Shown: positions 1 to 6,206 of the stretch, one piece after another
How the letters are laid out: each line of letters starts with the position of its first letter
Position numbering within the stretch: the stretch's first letter is position 1
Assembly (NCBI GenBank): GCA_003663225.1
Contig: QMZP01000019.1
Location: 1 to 9,698, forward strand
Origin: Candidatus Aenigmatarchaeota archaeon
GTDB taxonomy: Archaea > Aenigmatarchaeota > Aenigmatarchaeia > QMZP01
Length of the DNA: 9,698 nucleotides
Direction of reading: 5' to 3'
Program-made: the position numbers and the translations under genes
The notes under the pieces: model-generated
Databases searched by the model: none
The model's input: the letters and a program-made list of their open reading frames with translations, nothing else
What the model was told of the DNA's origin: nothing

Positions 1-10
1 CTTTAATAAA
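1..10 (+). promoter_or_regulatory. Candidate TATA box for the first radical SAM gene
   Basis: The window opens with CTTTAATAAA, an A/T-rich element resembling an archaeal TATA box. Its centre lies about 26 bp before the ATG at 32, the spacing expected if transcription begins at or next to the start codon. No Shine-Dalgarno-like sequence precedes that ATG, which fits a leaderless mRNA. The BRE that would lie further upstream is outside the window. Confidence 0.45.
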
Positions 11-31
11 TAGATTATCTTAGATAAAAAT

Positions 32-943
32 ATGATAGGCACCCGCCGGTTGGGGAAGCGCGTGGACGTCAAGGTCGGGTTCAGTTGCAATAACAACTGT
101 TTATTCTGCGTACAGGCCGACAAGAAGACGTGGGGAGACAAAAAGACAGACCAAATAAAGAGGGAGATAGGCATGGCCATGAACAACGGCGCATCAGGCA
201 TCGTGTTCACTGGCGGCGAACCCAGCATAAGGCCTGATATAATAGAACTCGTTTCATATGCCAAATCAATGGGATTTTCTACGATACAACTACAGACGAA
301 TGGTAGGAGATTCTATTACATGGATTTCTGCAGGGATATGGTGGAAGCAGGCATGAACGAGTTCGGTCCGGCCGTTCATGGACCAAACCCTGAGGTGCAT
401 GACACCCTGACATGCTCGGAGGGGTCGTTTCGCCAGACCGTGCAGGGGATAAGGAACGTCAGGTCATTGGGTGTGACCGTGGTGACCAACACTGTAGTCA
501 CGAAGCCCAATTACAGGCATCTTCCAGAGATAGCAAGGCTACTGGTCAGCTTGGGGGTAAGCCAGTTCCAGTTCGCTTTCGTGCATCCCATAGGCAATGC
601 CCTGAAGAATTTTGATGACATGGTTCCGAGAGTATCCGATGCAGCACCATACATACACAAGGGACTGCAGATAGGGATAGACAACGGCCTGATGGTCATG
701 GCAGAGGCCATGCCATACTGCATGATGGTGGGTTATGAGGATTACATATCAGAGAGGTACATACCCGACACGGAGATAAGGGATGCGGGATACGTCATAA
801 AGGATTATGGCAAGCAGAGGCTGAAGGACAAAGCCAAGTTCCCGAAATGCAAAGAGTGCATTTACGACCGGATATGTGAAGGCCCATGGAAAGAGTATCC
901 TGAGAGAATGGGGAGCAGCGAGTTTGTGCCAGTGAAGCCATGA
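32..943 (+). CDS. Radical SAM protein (CNNNC family, free-standing copy 1)
   Basis: Predicted cytoplasmic iron-sulfur enzyme of 303 residues that cleaves S-adenosylmethionine to start radical chemistry; the substrate is unknown. The [4Fe-4S] motif is C19-x3-C23-x2-C26 (CNNNCLFC), about 18 residues from the N-terminus. It is followed by TGGEPSIR (SAM-binding GGEP loop), QTNGRR and the family signature HDTLTxxxGSFRQT. The tail carries C230 (in PYC) and C273-x2-C276-x5-C282, enough ligands for one auxiliary iron-sulfur cluster (twitch-like, half a SPASM domain). It is clearly paralogous to the proteins at 4079-4975 and 4978-5883 and to residues 388-680 of the fusion starting at 6207. The ATG at 32 leaves a normal N-terminus and has a TATA-like element upstream. 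The TGA overlaps the next start (ATGA), so translation of the two is probably coupled. Radical SAM membership is near certain; the reaction cannot be read from sequence. Confidence 0.93.
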   Translation: MIGTRRLGKRVDVKVGFSCNNNCLFCVQADKKTWGDKKTDQIKREIGMAMNNGASGIVFTGGEPSIRPDIIELVSYAKSMGFSTIQLQTNGRRFYYMDFCRDMVEAGMNEFGPAVHGPNPEVHDTLTCSEGSFRQTVQGIRNVRSLGVTVVTNTVVTKPNYRHLPEIARLLVSLGVSQFQFAFVHPIGNALKNFDDMVPRVSDAAPYIHKGLQIGIDNGLMVMAEAMPYCMMVGYEDYISERYIPDTEIRDAGYVIKDYGKQRLKDKAKFPKCKECIYDRICEGPWKEYPERMGSSEFVPVKP

Positions 944-1170
944 ACGAGGAAGAAAAGGGTATCATAAACAAGCTGAACCAGGAAGGTATATGGGTACAGG
1001 ATATGTATGCAAGGAAGGTCATGCGTATATTGGACAGGGAATTTCCAAACCATGCGGACAACATGATATCTTTCCTGAAAGTGCCTGTTCTGTCCTTTGA
1101 TGATTCATCTTTCGTTGTATTCGATGGGCATTCGGATGTACGGATGTATCTAAAGGCGGCAAGAGAATAG
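940..1170 (+). CDS. Small protein coupled to radical SAM gene, possible thioredoxin-fold remnant
   Basis: A 76-residue protein whose ATG overlaps the stop codon of the preceding radical SAM gene (ATGA at 940-943), a typical sign of translational coupling. I do not recognise it firmly. The first half looks helical and charged. The second half contains KVPVLSFDDSSFVVFDG followed by a helix-like VRMYLKAA, which resembles the cis-proline strand, hairpin and last helix of glutaredoxin or thioredoxin folds. There is no cysteine at all, so it could not be a redox-active glutaredoxin. It has no signal peptide or membrane segment. It could be a partner or chaperone of the radical SAM enzyme. It does not look like a cysteine-rich RiPP precursor, though a precursor role cannot be excluded. 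Coding status rests on the overlap and protein-like composition. Confidence 0.65.
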   Translation: MNEEEKGIINKLNQEGIWVQDMYARKVMRILDREFPNHADNMISFLKVPVLSFDDSSFVVFDGHSDVRMYLKAARE

Positions 1171-1210
1171 GCACACTGGACGCGCCTGCCACCATACTTA
1201 ATTTCATATG

Positions 1211-1219
1211 AATTTATTC
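1211..1219 (+). promoter_or_regulatory. Candidate TATA box for the membrane glycosyltransferase gene
   Basis: The 70-bp gap before the ATG at 1241 is A/T-rich in its second half. AATTTATTC is centred about 26 bp before that ATG, matching the archaeal TATA-to-start distance for a leaderless transcript. No Shine-Dalgarno motif is seen next to the ATG. This suggests the gene has its own promoter rather than depending on the upstream pair. Confidence 0.4.
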
Positions 1220-1240
1220 ATGCCGTTCTATTATTGATAT

Positions 1241-2995
1241 ATGCTTGGCAACATTACAGGCACGCTAAAGAAGCACAGGATGATAATAGCTTTCTTTTTT
1301 CTTCTCCTTTCGCTGGGCTCCGCCGTATTGAGCCTGAACCCGTTCTGGGAACTGCTGATTTCCAATAGATGGATATTGTCATCATATCTGGGAACCGCAT
1401 TGTTCATTGGCTCGTTGTCGGTACTGCCGCTGGTCTGCTTTTTCCTGTATACTAACAGAAATGACTTCAGGAACGAGTTCAACAAGAAAGATATAGCATT
1501 CATGGGGTGCATCTTCATATTCTCGGTGGCTCTCAGGCTCTTTCTCATCGGAACCGGGGCGCTGAGATGGATAATGATAAGCTACATGTATGAGGACATA
1601 AACCTTCCCATAATCAGCCCTTACTATGATTTCAGGGGGATAGGATTCACTGTGCTGCTGAAGATACCGTCCATGATTCTGGGGCCCCAATTTTCCAATA
1701 TATTCGTTTTCAATGCCATGCTGGGTTCGCTCATACCAATAGTTGTCTTCCTGCTGACATATTTCATATTCAAGAGCAAGACAGCCGCCGCATTCTCATC
1801 AGCGATAGCCGTTGTCAACCCGTTACTGATTGCGATATCCCCTACAGAATCTTTTACTGTGCCAAGCATACTGTTTTCGTTGCTCTCTATACTCTTCCTT
1901 GTCATATATCACAACAAGTCCAAAAGGCTCCCTTACATGGGCATATCGCTGCTCATGTTATTCCTTGCCATACAAATGAGGCAGGAATATATAGCCTTCC
2001 TGCTGGTCTATTTCATTGCATTCGTGGCACTTTTCAGGGGTGATTCTTATGACAGGAACTTGAAAAGGCTGCTCATCATATTCTTCATACTTCTCATACC
2101 GAGTTTTTTGACAAGCATGGTGCATTATGGCGGCATGCGGGAAGATATATTCCTGCATGGCACGTCTTTCGGCAAAGATAGCACCATAATCTCATACATA
2201 GGCAACTACGCGACACTCGCATCCAAGAATATAATACCGAATCTTCAGATAATGTTCTCAGATGCCATTACAGTGGTTTTCGCAATACTAGCGATTGTTG
2301 GCATTCTAACGCTGAAGGACAAAAGAAGGTATGCTGCTATATTAGGCGTCCACATTATAGTATTCTTCTTCCTTTACAGCATGATACACCAGTCATCATT
2401 CAAGTTAATAGGACAATACAAATACCTGACCAGCCTGCTTCCACCATTATTCATACTTGCTTCGGGGGGTTTGTGTGGAATATCCAAGAAGCTTAGAAGG
2501 TGCTGGTTGTTGCCTGTCCTGTCCATCATATTGTTGATTCCGATAGTCGCGACGTCGCTGTCATCCTTGAATCCCGTATGGATGACAACCGAAATGAACC
2601 AGGCACCCGATGGCTCCATGGACTACCATTCCCTTTACAGGGCAATGGAATACGAATCAGTGAAAAGAATAGAGAACGTGGATAAGAGCTGCGGTGTATT
2701 CATCAACGGCAAGGCCGGGCTCTTCCCATACATCCATGGATTCCATTATGAGGATATATTCATAATCTACAACATGACCCACCTTGCCGAGACGTCCAAG
2801 AAGGATTTCTATGGATATGACTGCATCTATTTCTATAGCGGATATTCCGACCCAGAGGAGGATAGGATAGAGAACATACAAAGGATAGGGCTGGTTGAAC
2901 TTGTGCCATTCCTGGAATCGGATGGGTTTAACAGAGTGTTCTCTGAGGACATAGGCAACTCTACGATATTGCTGTACAAGAAGCTAGAAAGCTGA
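1241..2995 (+). CDS. Polytopic GT-C fold glycosyltransferase (PMT/ArnT-like)
   Basis: An integral membrane protein of 584 residues, probably a lipid-phosphate-sugar-dependent glycosyltransferase acting on the outer face of the cytoplasmic membrane. Hydrophobic spans start near residues 13-30 and continue to about 440, for example 48-70, 86-104, 160-177, 207-223, 233-244, 250-265, 277-291, 342-357, 367-382, 397-411 and 422-440. The first large loop holds E118-D119 (YEDINLP) followed by YYDFRGIGF, the position of the catalytic acidic residues in GT-C enzymes. A late GQYKYLTSLLPPLFILASGG segment (391-410) is also typical of the class. Residues from about 445 form a soluble domain of roughly 140 residues that I cannot assign. 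Overall length is normal for the family. The gene ends 12 bp inside the convergent radical SAM gene. Acceptor and donor are unknown; a transporter or other membrane protein is possible but less likely. Confidence 0.8.
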   Translation: MLGNITGTLKKHRMIIAFFFLLLSLGSAVLSLNPFWELLISNRWILSSYLGTALFIGSLSVLPLVCFFLYTNRNDFRNEFNKKDIAFMGCIFIFSVALRLFLIGTGALRWIMISYMYEDINLPIISPYYDFRGIGFTVLLKIPSMILGPQFSNIFVFNAMLGSLIPIVVFLLTYFIFKSKTAAAFSSAIAVVNPLLIAISPTESFTVPSILFSLLSILFLVIYHNKSKRLPYMGISLLMLFLAIQMRQEYIAFLLVYFIAFVALFRGDSYDRNLKRLLIIFFILLIPSFLTSMVHYGGMREDIFLHGTSFGKDSTIISYIGNYATLASKNIIPNLQIMFSDAITVVFAILAIVGILTLKDKRRYAAILGVHIIVFFFLYSMIHQSSFKLIGQYKYLTSLLPPLFILASGGLCGISKKLRRCWLLPVLSIILLIPIVATSLSSLNPVWMTTEMNQAPDGSMDYHSLYRAMEYESVKRIENVDKSCGVFINGKAGLFPYIHGFHYEDIFIIYNMTHLAETSKKDFYGYDCIYFYSGYSDPEEDRIENIQRIGLVELVPFLESDGFNRVFSEDIGNSTILLYKKLES

Positions 2996-4033
2996 CATAA
3001 GCAGATTGGCCAGTATGGTCTGATAGGCTTCGCATGGTGTCCAGCATCCCGGGCATTCTCTCCTCTTTATTCGTTCACGCTCATCCTTGGTTACCTGGGC
3101 TTCCCATATACTCTTTATGTCATATCCATGGTCCCGCAGATTGCCGAGCCTAACGTCATGATGTATGCATGGATACACATCCCCTAAAGGGTTTATGAAG
3201 CACGAAGACGAAAGGGCAGCGCATTTCATGGTAACGGCTCTCAACATATAGTCTTTCATCTTCTTGAGATATGTATCACCCAAGAGCTTGACTGGCGATA
3301 ACGGGCCATTCCTCATCGACCTTATCGTACTGATGTCGTTCATCATGCTATTCACGTCCTTGCACATAATCCCCATATTCCCATAATAATGGGAGGAATT
3401 GTGGAATACGTTGAAATGGAAATCGTCAATCCTTATGTCGGGCACGTGCTTCTTCAACTCTTCATAGAGCAAGGGAAACGCGCCCGGGTTTAGGCTTGAT
3501 ATAGTGTATCCTATATAGGCCTTGAGCTTCCCCTCATCCTGCATGCTCCTCAACACGTTGTATGTTTTGACCGCCCTTTTCCATGCACCTCTCCCCCGTA
3601 TCATGTCGTTGGTCTTTCTGGGGCCGTCTATGCTAACAACGCTTATCAGGTTCTTCAGTCCCATACAGGATGCTTTCTCGAGCTCCTCTGCCACTTTATC
3701 CTTCAGCATTCCATTGGTTGTTATGTTTAGTATGTATGGGTCAGATGCCTCTTTCGCTGCTTTGAATATGCGATACAGGTCATCCCTGAGGAAGGGCTCC
3801 CCGCCCGTTATGTTTATCCATGACGGCCTGGCATGGGAGAATATATTCTTTATCTCACCGGCATCAAGCTCATCCCCGGGTTCTTTCCTCCATATGTTGC
3901 AGGTCTTGCATCTGGAGTTGCATTTATATGTCACTGCGAGAGTTAATTTGTAGGGCTTGCTAAGCCTTTTGATATTGGATAACAAGATGTTTTTTATAAA
4001 TCTTGGCTCTGGTATATTCTTTAGGGTTCTCAT
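2984..4033 (-). CDS. Radical SAM/SPASM domain protein
   Basis: A 349-residue iron-sulfur enzyme distinct from the CNNNC family elsewhere in the window. A leader of about 37 residues precedes C38-x3-C42-x2-C45 (CNSRCKTC), followed by IWRKEPGDELD and the SAM-binding TGGEPFLRDDL (GGEP 77-80). A SPASM-type C-terminus has C271, C278, G284-x4-C289 (GDVYPC), LGNL, SIWEA and C327-x2-C330-x3-C334 (CPGCWTPC), so six cysteines are available for auxiliary clusters. The last spacing is CxxCx3C rather than the classic CxxCx5CxxxC. In characterised SPASM enzymes such clusters help oxidise or bind peptide or small-molecule substrates; this one's substrate is unknown. It diverges from the gene at 4079 across a 45-bp promoter region and converges on the GT-C gene with overlapping stops. 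The ATG at 4033 is supported by a TATA-like CTATAAATC about 26 bp upstream. Confidence 0.92.
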   Translation of the reverse strand: MRTLKNIPEPRFIKNILLSNIKRLSKPYKLTLAVTYKCNSRCKTCNIWRKEPGDELDAGEIKNIFSHARPSWINITGGEPFLRDDLYRIFKAAKEASDPYILNITTNGMLKDKVAEELEKASCMGLKNLISVVSIDGPRKTNDMIRGRGAWKRAVKTYNVLRSMQDEGKLKAYIGYTISSLNPGAFPLLYEELKKHVPDIRIDDFHFNVFHNSSHYYGNMGIMCKDVNSMMNDISTIRSMRNGPLSPVKLLGDTYLKKMKDYMLRAVTMKCAALSSSCFINPLGDVYPCIHHDVRLGNLRDHGYDIKSIWEAQVTKDERERIKRRECPGCWTPCEAYQTILANLLMSAF

Positions 4034-4054
4034 GGGTTTAATTAACCGAAAAGA

Positions 4055-4063
4055 GATTTATAG
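4055..4063. promoter_or_regulatory. Shared bidirectional TATA element between divergent radical SAM genes
   Basis: GATTTATAG on the plus strand reads CTATAAATC on the minus strand, so one element resembles a TATA box in both directions. Its centre is 20 bp from the ATG at 4079 (plus) and 26 bp from the ATG at 4033 (minus). Both distances suit leaderless or nearly leaderless transcripts, and neither start has a Shine-Dalgarno motif. CCGAAAA just before it on the plus strand could be the BRE that sets the preferred direction. A TTAATTAA palindrome lies at 4038-4045. Confidence 0.5.
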
Positions 4064-4078
4064 CCAGCTGGTGTTGCA

Positions 4079-4975
4079 ATGATAGACGGTCAGACCGTGA
4101 ATTACGAACAGAATGGGAAGAAATGCATAACAAGGATAATATGCTTTGCATGCAACAACAACTGCGTGTCATGTGTAACCAATTATGACAAGGCAGACAA
4201 AGAGATGTTCCTGTCTTTCGAAGACATTAAGGATATAATAGATGATTTTGACCCCGAGACAAAGACCATAGATTACAACGGAGGGGAACCGACCATGAGG
4301 AAGGATCTACTGAAGATACTCCAATACACCAGAATGAAATTCCCAGGCGCCCACATACAACTTCTCACTAATGGCAGGATGTTCAGCTATAACAAGTACG
4401 CGGATATGTTTGCTAATGCAAATCTGGGGAGCTTCAGGCTGTTCATAACCATTTACGGGCCAAACGAAAGGGTTCACGATGGCATAACAAGGACCCCCGG
4501 TTCTTTCAAACAGACGATGAAAGGCATAAGGAACATGTTAGACCGGGGATTTGACATAGAGGTAAGGGTAATAATAACCAAAATGAATTACAAACATTTT
4601 CCTGAAATAGCGCAATTTGTCTGTGGAATACCCGGAATAAACAGGATAGTTTTCATTGCTGCGAAAATCATAGGCGAGGCGTACAGGAACAGGGACGCTG
4701 TGCTGGTGGGATTTGACGAGATGAGAGATTACGTGAACAGGGCGTCCGAAATCTTGATAGGACATAAAGGAGAGAAGGAAATAAGGCTCTTCCATTTCCC
4801 GTTCTGCACCATAGACAGCAAGTATTGGGATATGATAGAGGGCGTGACAGTACCTGAGGTGGACATAACATTCGGCCCGGAATGTGAGAAATGCTCCAAG
4901 AGGACAACGTGCCCGGGTATCTGGGCAAGCTATGCTGATTTGAGAGGATTCGGCGAATTCAGGCCGATAAGCTGA
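4079..4975 (+). CDS. Radical SAM protein (CNNNC family, free-standing copy 2)
   Basis: A 298-residue predicted radical SAM enzyme of the same family as the proteins at 32-943 and 4978-5883; substrate unknown. The cluster motif is C25-x3-C29-x2-C32 (CNNNCVSC), preceded by a slightly longer N-terminus than its neighbour (25 residues against 12) that contains two extra cysteines, C16 and C22. NGGEPTMR, LTNGRMF, YGPNERVHDGITRTPGSF and NYKHFPEIAQF follow. C243 (PFC) and C269-x2-C272-x5-C278 are the likely auxiliary cluster ligands. The protein ends FRPIS, matching the short F-x-P tails of its paralogues. It is the first gene of a plus-strand run; its TGA is two bases before the next ATG, so the two are almost certainly co-transcribed. 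Similarity to the next gene extends to DNA level (28 of 33 bases match between 4586-4618 and 5440-5472), pointing to tandem duplication. Confidence 0.93.
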   Translation: MIDGQTVNYEQNGKKCITRIICFACNNNCVSCVTNYDKADKEMFLSFEDIKDIIDDFDPETKTIDYNGGEPTMRKDLLKILQYTRMKFPGAHIQLLTNGRMFSYNKYADMFANANLGSFRLFITIYGPNERVHDGITRTPGSFKQTMKGIRNMLDRGFDIEVRVIITKMNYKHFPEIAQFVCGIPGINRIVFIAAKIIGEAYRNRDAVLVGFDEMRDYVNRASEILIGHKGEKEIRLFHFPFCTIDSKYWDMIEGVTVPEVDITFGPECEKCSKRTTCPGIWASYADLRGFGEFRPIS

Positions 4976-4977
4976 GT

Positions 4978-5883
4978 ATGAAAAAGGTAGCCATAATAAC
5001 AGGATACACGTGCAATAACAACTGCAGGTTCTGTTATGATGTGAACAAGAGAAGGAAAGGCATAAGGGACCTTACCACAGATGAAGTCAGGGAAAGGCTC
5101 GTTCGTGCCAGGGGTAGGGGGTGCGACTATGTGGATTTCCTGGGAGGGGAGTTCACCATAAGGAAGGACGCGTTGAGGCTTATACGTGTGGCGAAAGAAC
5201 TTGGTTTCGAGACGATTGCAGTAACTACCAATGGAAGGATGTTCGCTTATGAGAAGGTCGCTAGGGATTTTATACAAGCAGGCATGAACGCTGTGATATT
5301 CTCGGTGCATGGTCATAACGAAGAGTTGCATGACCACCAGACCAGGGTAAAGGGTTCATTCAAGCAGATGATGAAAGGCATAAGTAACATCACAACCATG
5401 GGAATAACCCTTTCCACCAACACCACCATAACAAAACTCAATTATAAACATTTCCCTGATATAGCGCGCTTTATATCGAATCTCGGCTGCAGGAACGCTG
5501 AGTTCATATTTGTTGACCCATCAGAGTTCAACAAAGATGAGATCAGAGAATTAGTCCCTAGGATATCAGTGGCATCACCATACATACGCAATGGTCTTGA
5601 CATAGGAATAGGAAAAGGGGTGGAGCACTGGCACATAAGGTATGTCCCGCTCTGTATGTTCAGAGGATACGAGAGCAACATATCGGAGCTCAGCACACCA
5701 TTCTCTACCGAGGAGCACGATGGACCGGAGTTCTTCAATACGGACGCAGACGCCTCGAGGAGGGCCATAGGACGGGTCAAGGGTCCCCAATGTAAGAGGT
5801 GCAAGAAGGATTCCATATGTGAAGGCATATGGAAGGCATATGCTGATTTCTACGGCACACAGGAGCTTGAGCCGGTGGAATGA
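4978..5883 (+). CDS. Radical SAM protein (CNNNC family, free-standing copy 3, GGEF variant)
   Basis: A 301-residue predicted radical SAM enzyme. The cluster motif C12-x3-C16-x2-C19 (CNNNCRFC) comes very early. The SAM-binding loop reads LGGEFTIR (G56-G57-E58-F59), with phenylalanine where the family nearly always has proline. It is followed by TTNGRMF, VHGHNEELHDHQTR, GSFKQMMKGI and NYKHFPDIARF. C226 (PLC) and C272-x2-C275-x5-C281 are candidate ligands of one auxiliary cluster. The protein ends LEPVE. It starts two bases after the upstream paralogue's stop and is followed three bases after its own stop by the carbamoyltransferase fragment, so it sits mid-operon. All cluster ligands are kept, so the enzyme is probably active despite the GGEF change, but possibly with altered SAM geometry. 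The reaction is unknown. Confidence 0.93.
   Translation: MKKVAIITGYTCNNNCRFCYDVNKRRKGIRDLTTDEVRERLVRARGRGCDYVDFLGGEFTIRKDALRLIRVAKELGFETIAVTTNGRMFAYEKVARDFIQAGMNAVIFSVHGHNEELHDHQTRVKGSFKQMMKGISNITTMGITLSTNTTITKLNYKHFPDIARFISNLGCRNAEFIFVDPSEFNKDEIRELVPRISVASPYIRNGLDIGIGKGVEHWHIRYVPLCMFRGYESNISELSTPFSTEEHDGPEFFNTDADASRRAIGRVKGPQCKRCKKDSICEGIWKAYADFYGTQELEPVE
5874..5878 (+). promoter_or_regulatory. Shine-Dalgarno-like site for the carbamoyltransferase fragment
   Basis: GGTGG ends eight bases before the ATG at 5887 and matches the GGTG core that pairs with the archaeal 16S rRNA end. It lies inside the last codons of the upstream radical SAM gene, so the match could be coincidental. If real, it says the 87-residue fragment is translated. 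Confidence 0.35.
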
Positions 5884-5886
5884 TTC

Positions 5887-6150
5887 ATGGACAGCGTTCT
5901 AGGTTTCCAAGGCATAGTGTCGGATTCCCTGAGGTCTGTGCAGGATTTCTTCAACCCAATAGATTTCGTCAGGTTCAGCCACAACAACAGCGCTGCACTA
6001 ATCAACACGGACAGCGTGTTTGCCATAGAATCCGAGCTCATAGACGAGTTTAGAAGAATCACAGGGATATCCGTACTCCTCAACACGTCATTCAACATGA
6101 GAAACGAGCCTATAGTCGAGACACCAGAGGATGCCATGAGATGTTTTTAA
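5887..6150 (+). CDS. C-terminal fragment of a NodU/CmcH-type carbamoyltransferase
   Basis: An 87-residue reading frame whose second half is the characteristic end of the NodU/CmcH carbamoyltransferase family: LIDEFRRITGISVLLNTSFN (residues 51-70), then EPIVETPEDAMRCF (74-87). Full enzymes, which transfer a carbamoyl group from carbamoyl phosphate to a hydroxyl on a sugar or antibiotic, are usually around 550-600 residues. Here the whole N-terminal catalytic region is absent, because the DNA upstream codes for the radical SAM enzyme. Residues 1-45 are only weakly family-like. The frame stops at TAA directly after TTTTT, and the missing family C-terminus is present in the +1 frame. Either this is a decayed remnant of a once complete gene, or a small protein kept for another use. 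It shares its frame with the upstream gene, separated only by TGA TTC. Carbamoylation activity by this piece alone is very unlikely. Confidence 0.7.
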   Translation: MDSVLGFQGIVSDSLRSVQDFFNPIDFVRFSHNNSAALINTDSVFAIESELIDEFRRITGISVLLNTSFNMRNEPIVETPEDAMRCF

Positions 6151-6165
6151 AATCTCGATGGATTA

Positions 6166-6173
6166 CTTAATAA
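6166..6173 (+). promoter_or_regulatory. Possible TATA box upstream of the four-module fusion gene
   Basis: CTTAATAA is centred about 37 bp before the ATG at 6207. Transcription from it would begin near 6195 and leave a leader of about a dozen bases that still contains the Shine-Dalgarno site. This is weak evidence; the gene may simply be read through from the upstream radical SAM operon. Confidence 0.25.
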
Positions 6174-6193
6174 TAGGAAGGCATCTTGTTTTC

Positions 6194-6202
6194 AGGAGAT
6201 GA
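6194..6202 (+). promoter_or_regulatory. Strong Shine-Dalgarno site of the fusion gene
   Basis: AGGAGATGA, four bases before ATG 6207, differs at one position from the ideal AGGAGGTGA complement of the 16S rRNA end. It is the best ribosome binding site in the window and fixes the start of the fusion gene. It overlaps the TGA that would end the frameshifted carbamoyltransferase frame, as expected for a formerly coupled pair. Confidence 0.7.
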
Positions 6203-6206
6203 CATC

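Larger units (their letters stand above)
6144..6202 (+). other. +1 frameshift site and out-of-frame end of the carbamoyltransferase fragment
   Basis: At 6144-6148 the sequence is TTTTT followed by AA, so the zero frame reads TTT TAA. Skipping one T gives 17 further residues, KISMDYLIIGRHLVFRR, ending at TGA 6200-6202. This matches the expected carbamoyltransferase C-terminus (family pattern roughly MDYLVIG then a short basic end). The extended product would be 104 residues and would stop four bases before the next ATG. Possible causes are a frameshift mutation in a homopolymer, a sequencing or assembly error, or +1 slippage of UUU on UUUU at a stop codon, formally like bacterial prfB. Confidence 0.6.

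Noticed and set aside
940..1170. RiPP precursor peptide for the radical SAM enzymes
   Set aside because: The protein has no cysteine, no leader-core layout, no repeated core and no Gly-Gly type cleavage site. No other small frame in the gaps looks like a precursor, so a RiPP system is not supported.
1171..1240. Terminator or small RNA gene in the gap before the GT-C gene
   Set aside because: I see no stable hairpin, no clear T-run and no tRNA-like structure. A TATA-like element is the only signal I can support.
3522..3953. Plus-strand open frame of 143 codons antisense to the radical SAM/SPASM gene
   Set aside because: The opposite strand encodes CNSRCKTC and GGEP over the same bases. The plus-strand product has no motif and no ribosome site.
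5881..5889. Possible TGA readthrough joining the radical SAM gene at 4978 to the carbamoyltransferase fragment, which is in the same frame
   Set aside because: The radical SAM protein ends at the position where its paralogues end, there is no sign of a recoding element, and the fragment has its own ATG and a possible ribosome site.
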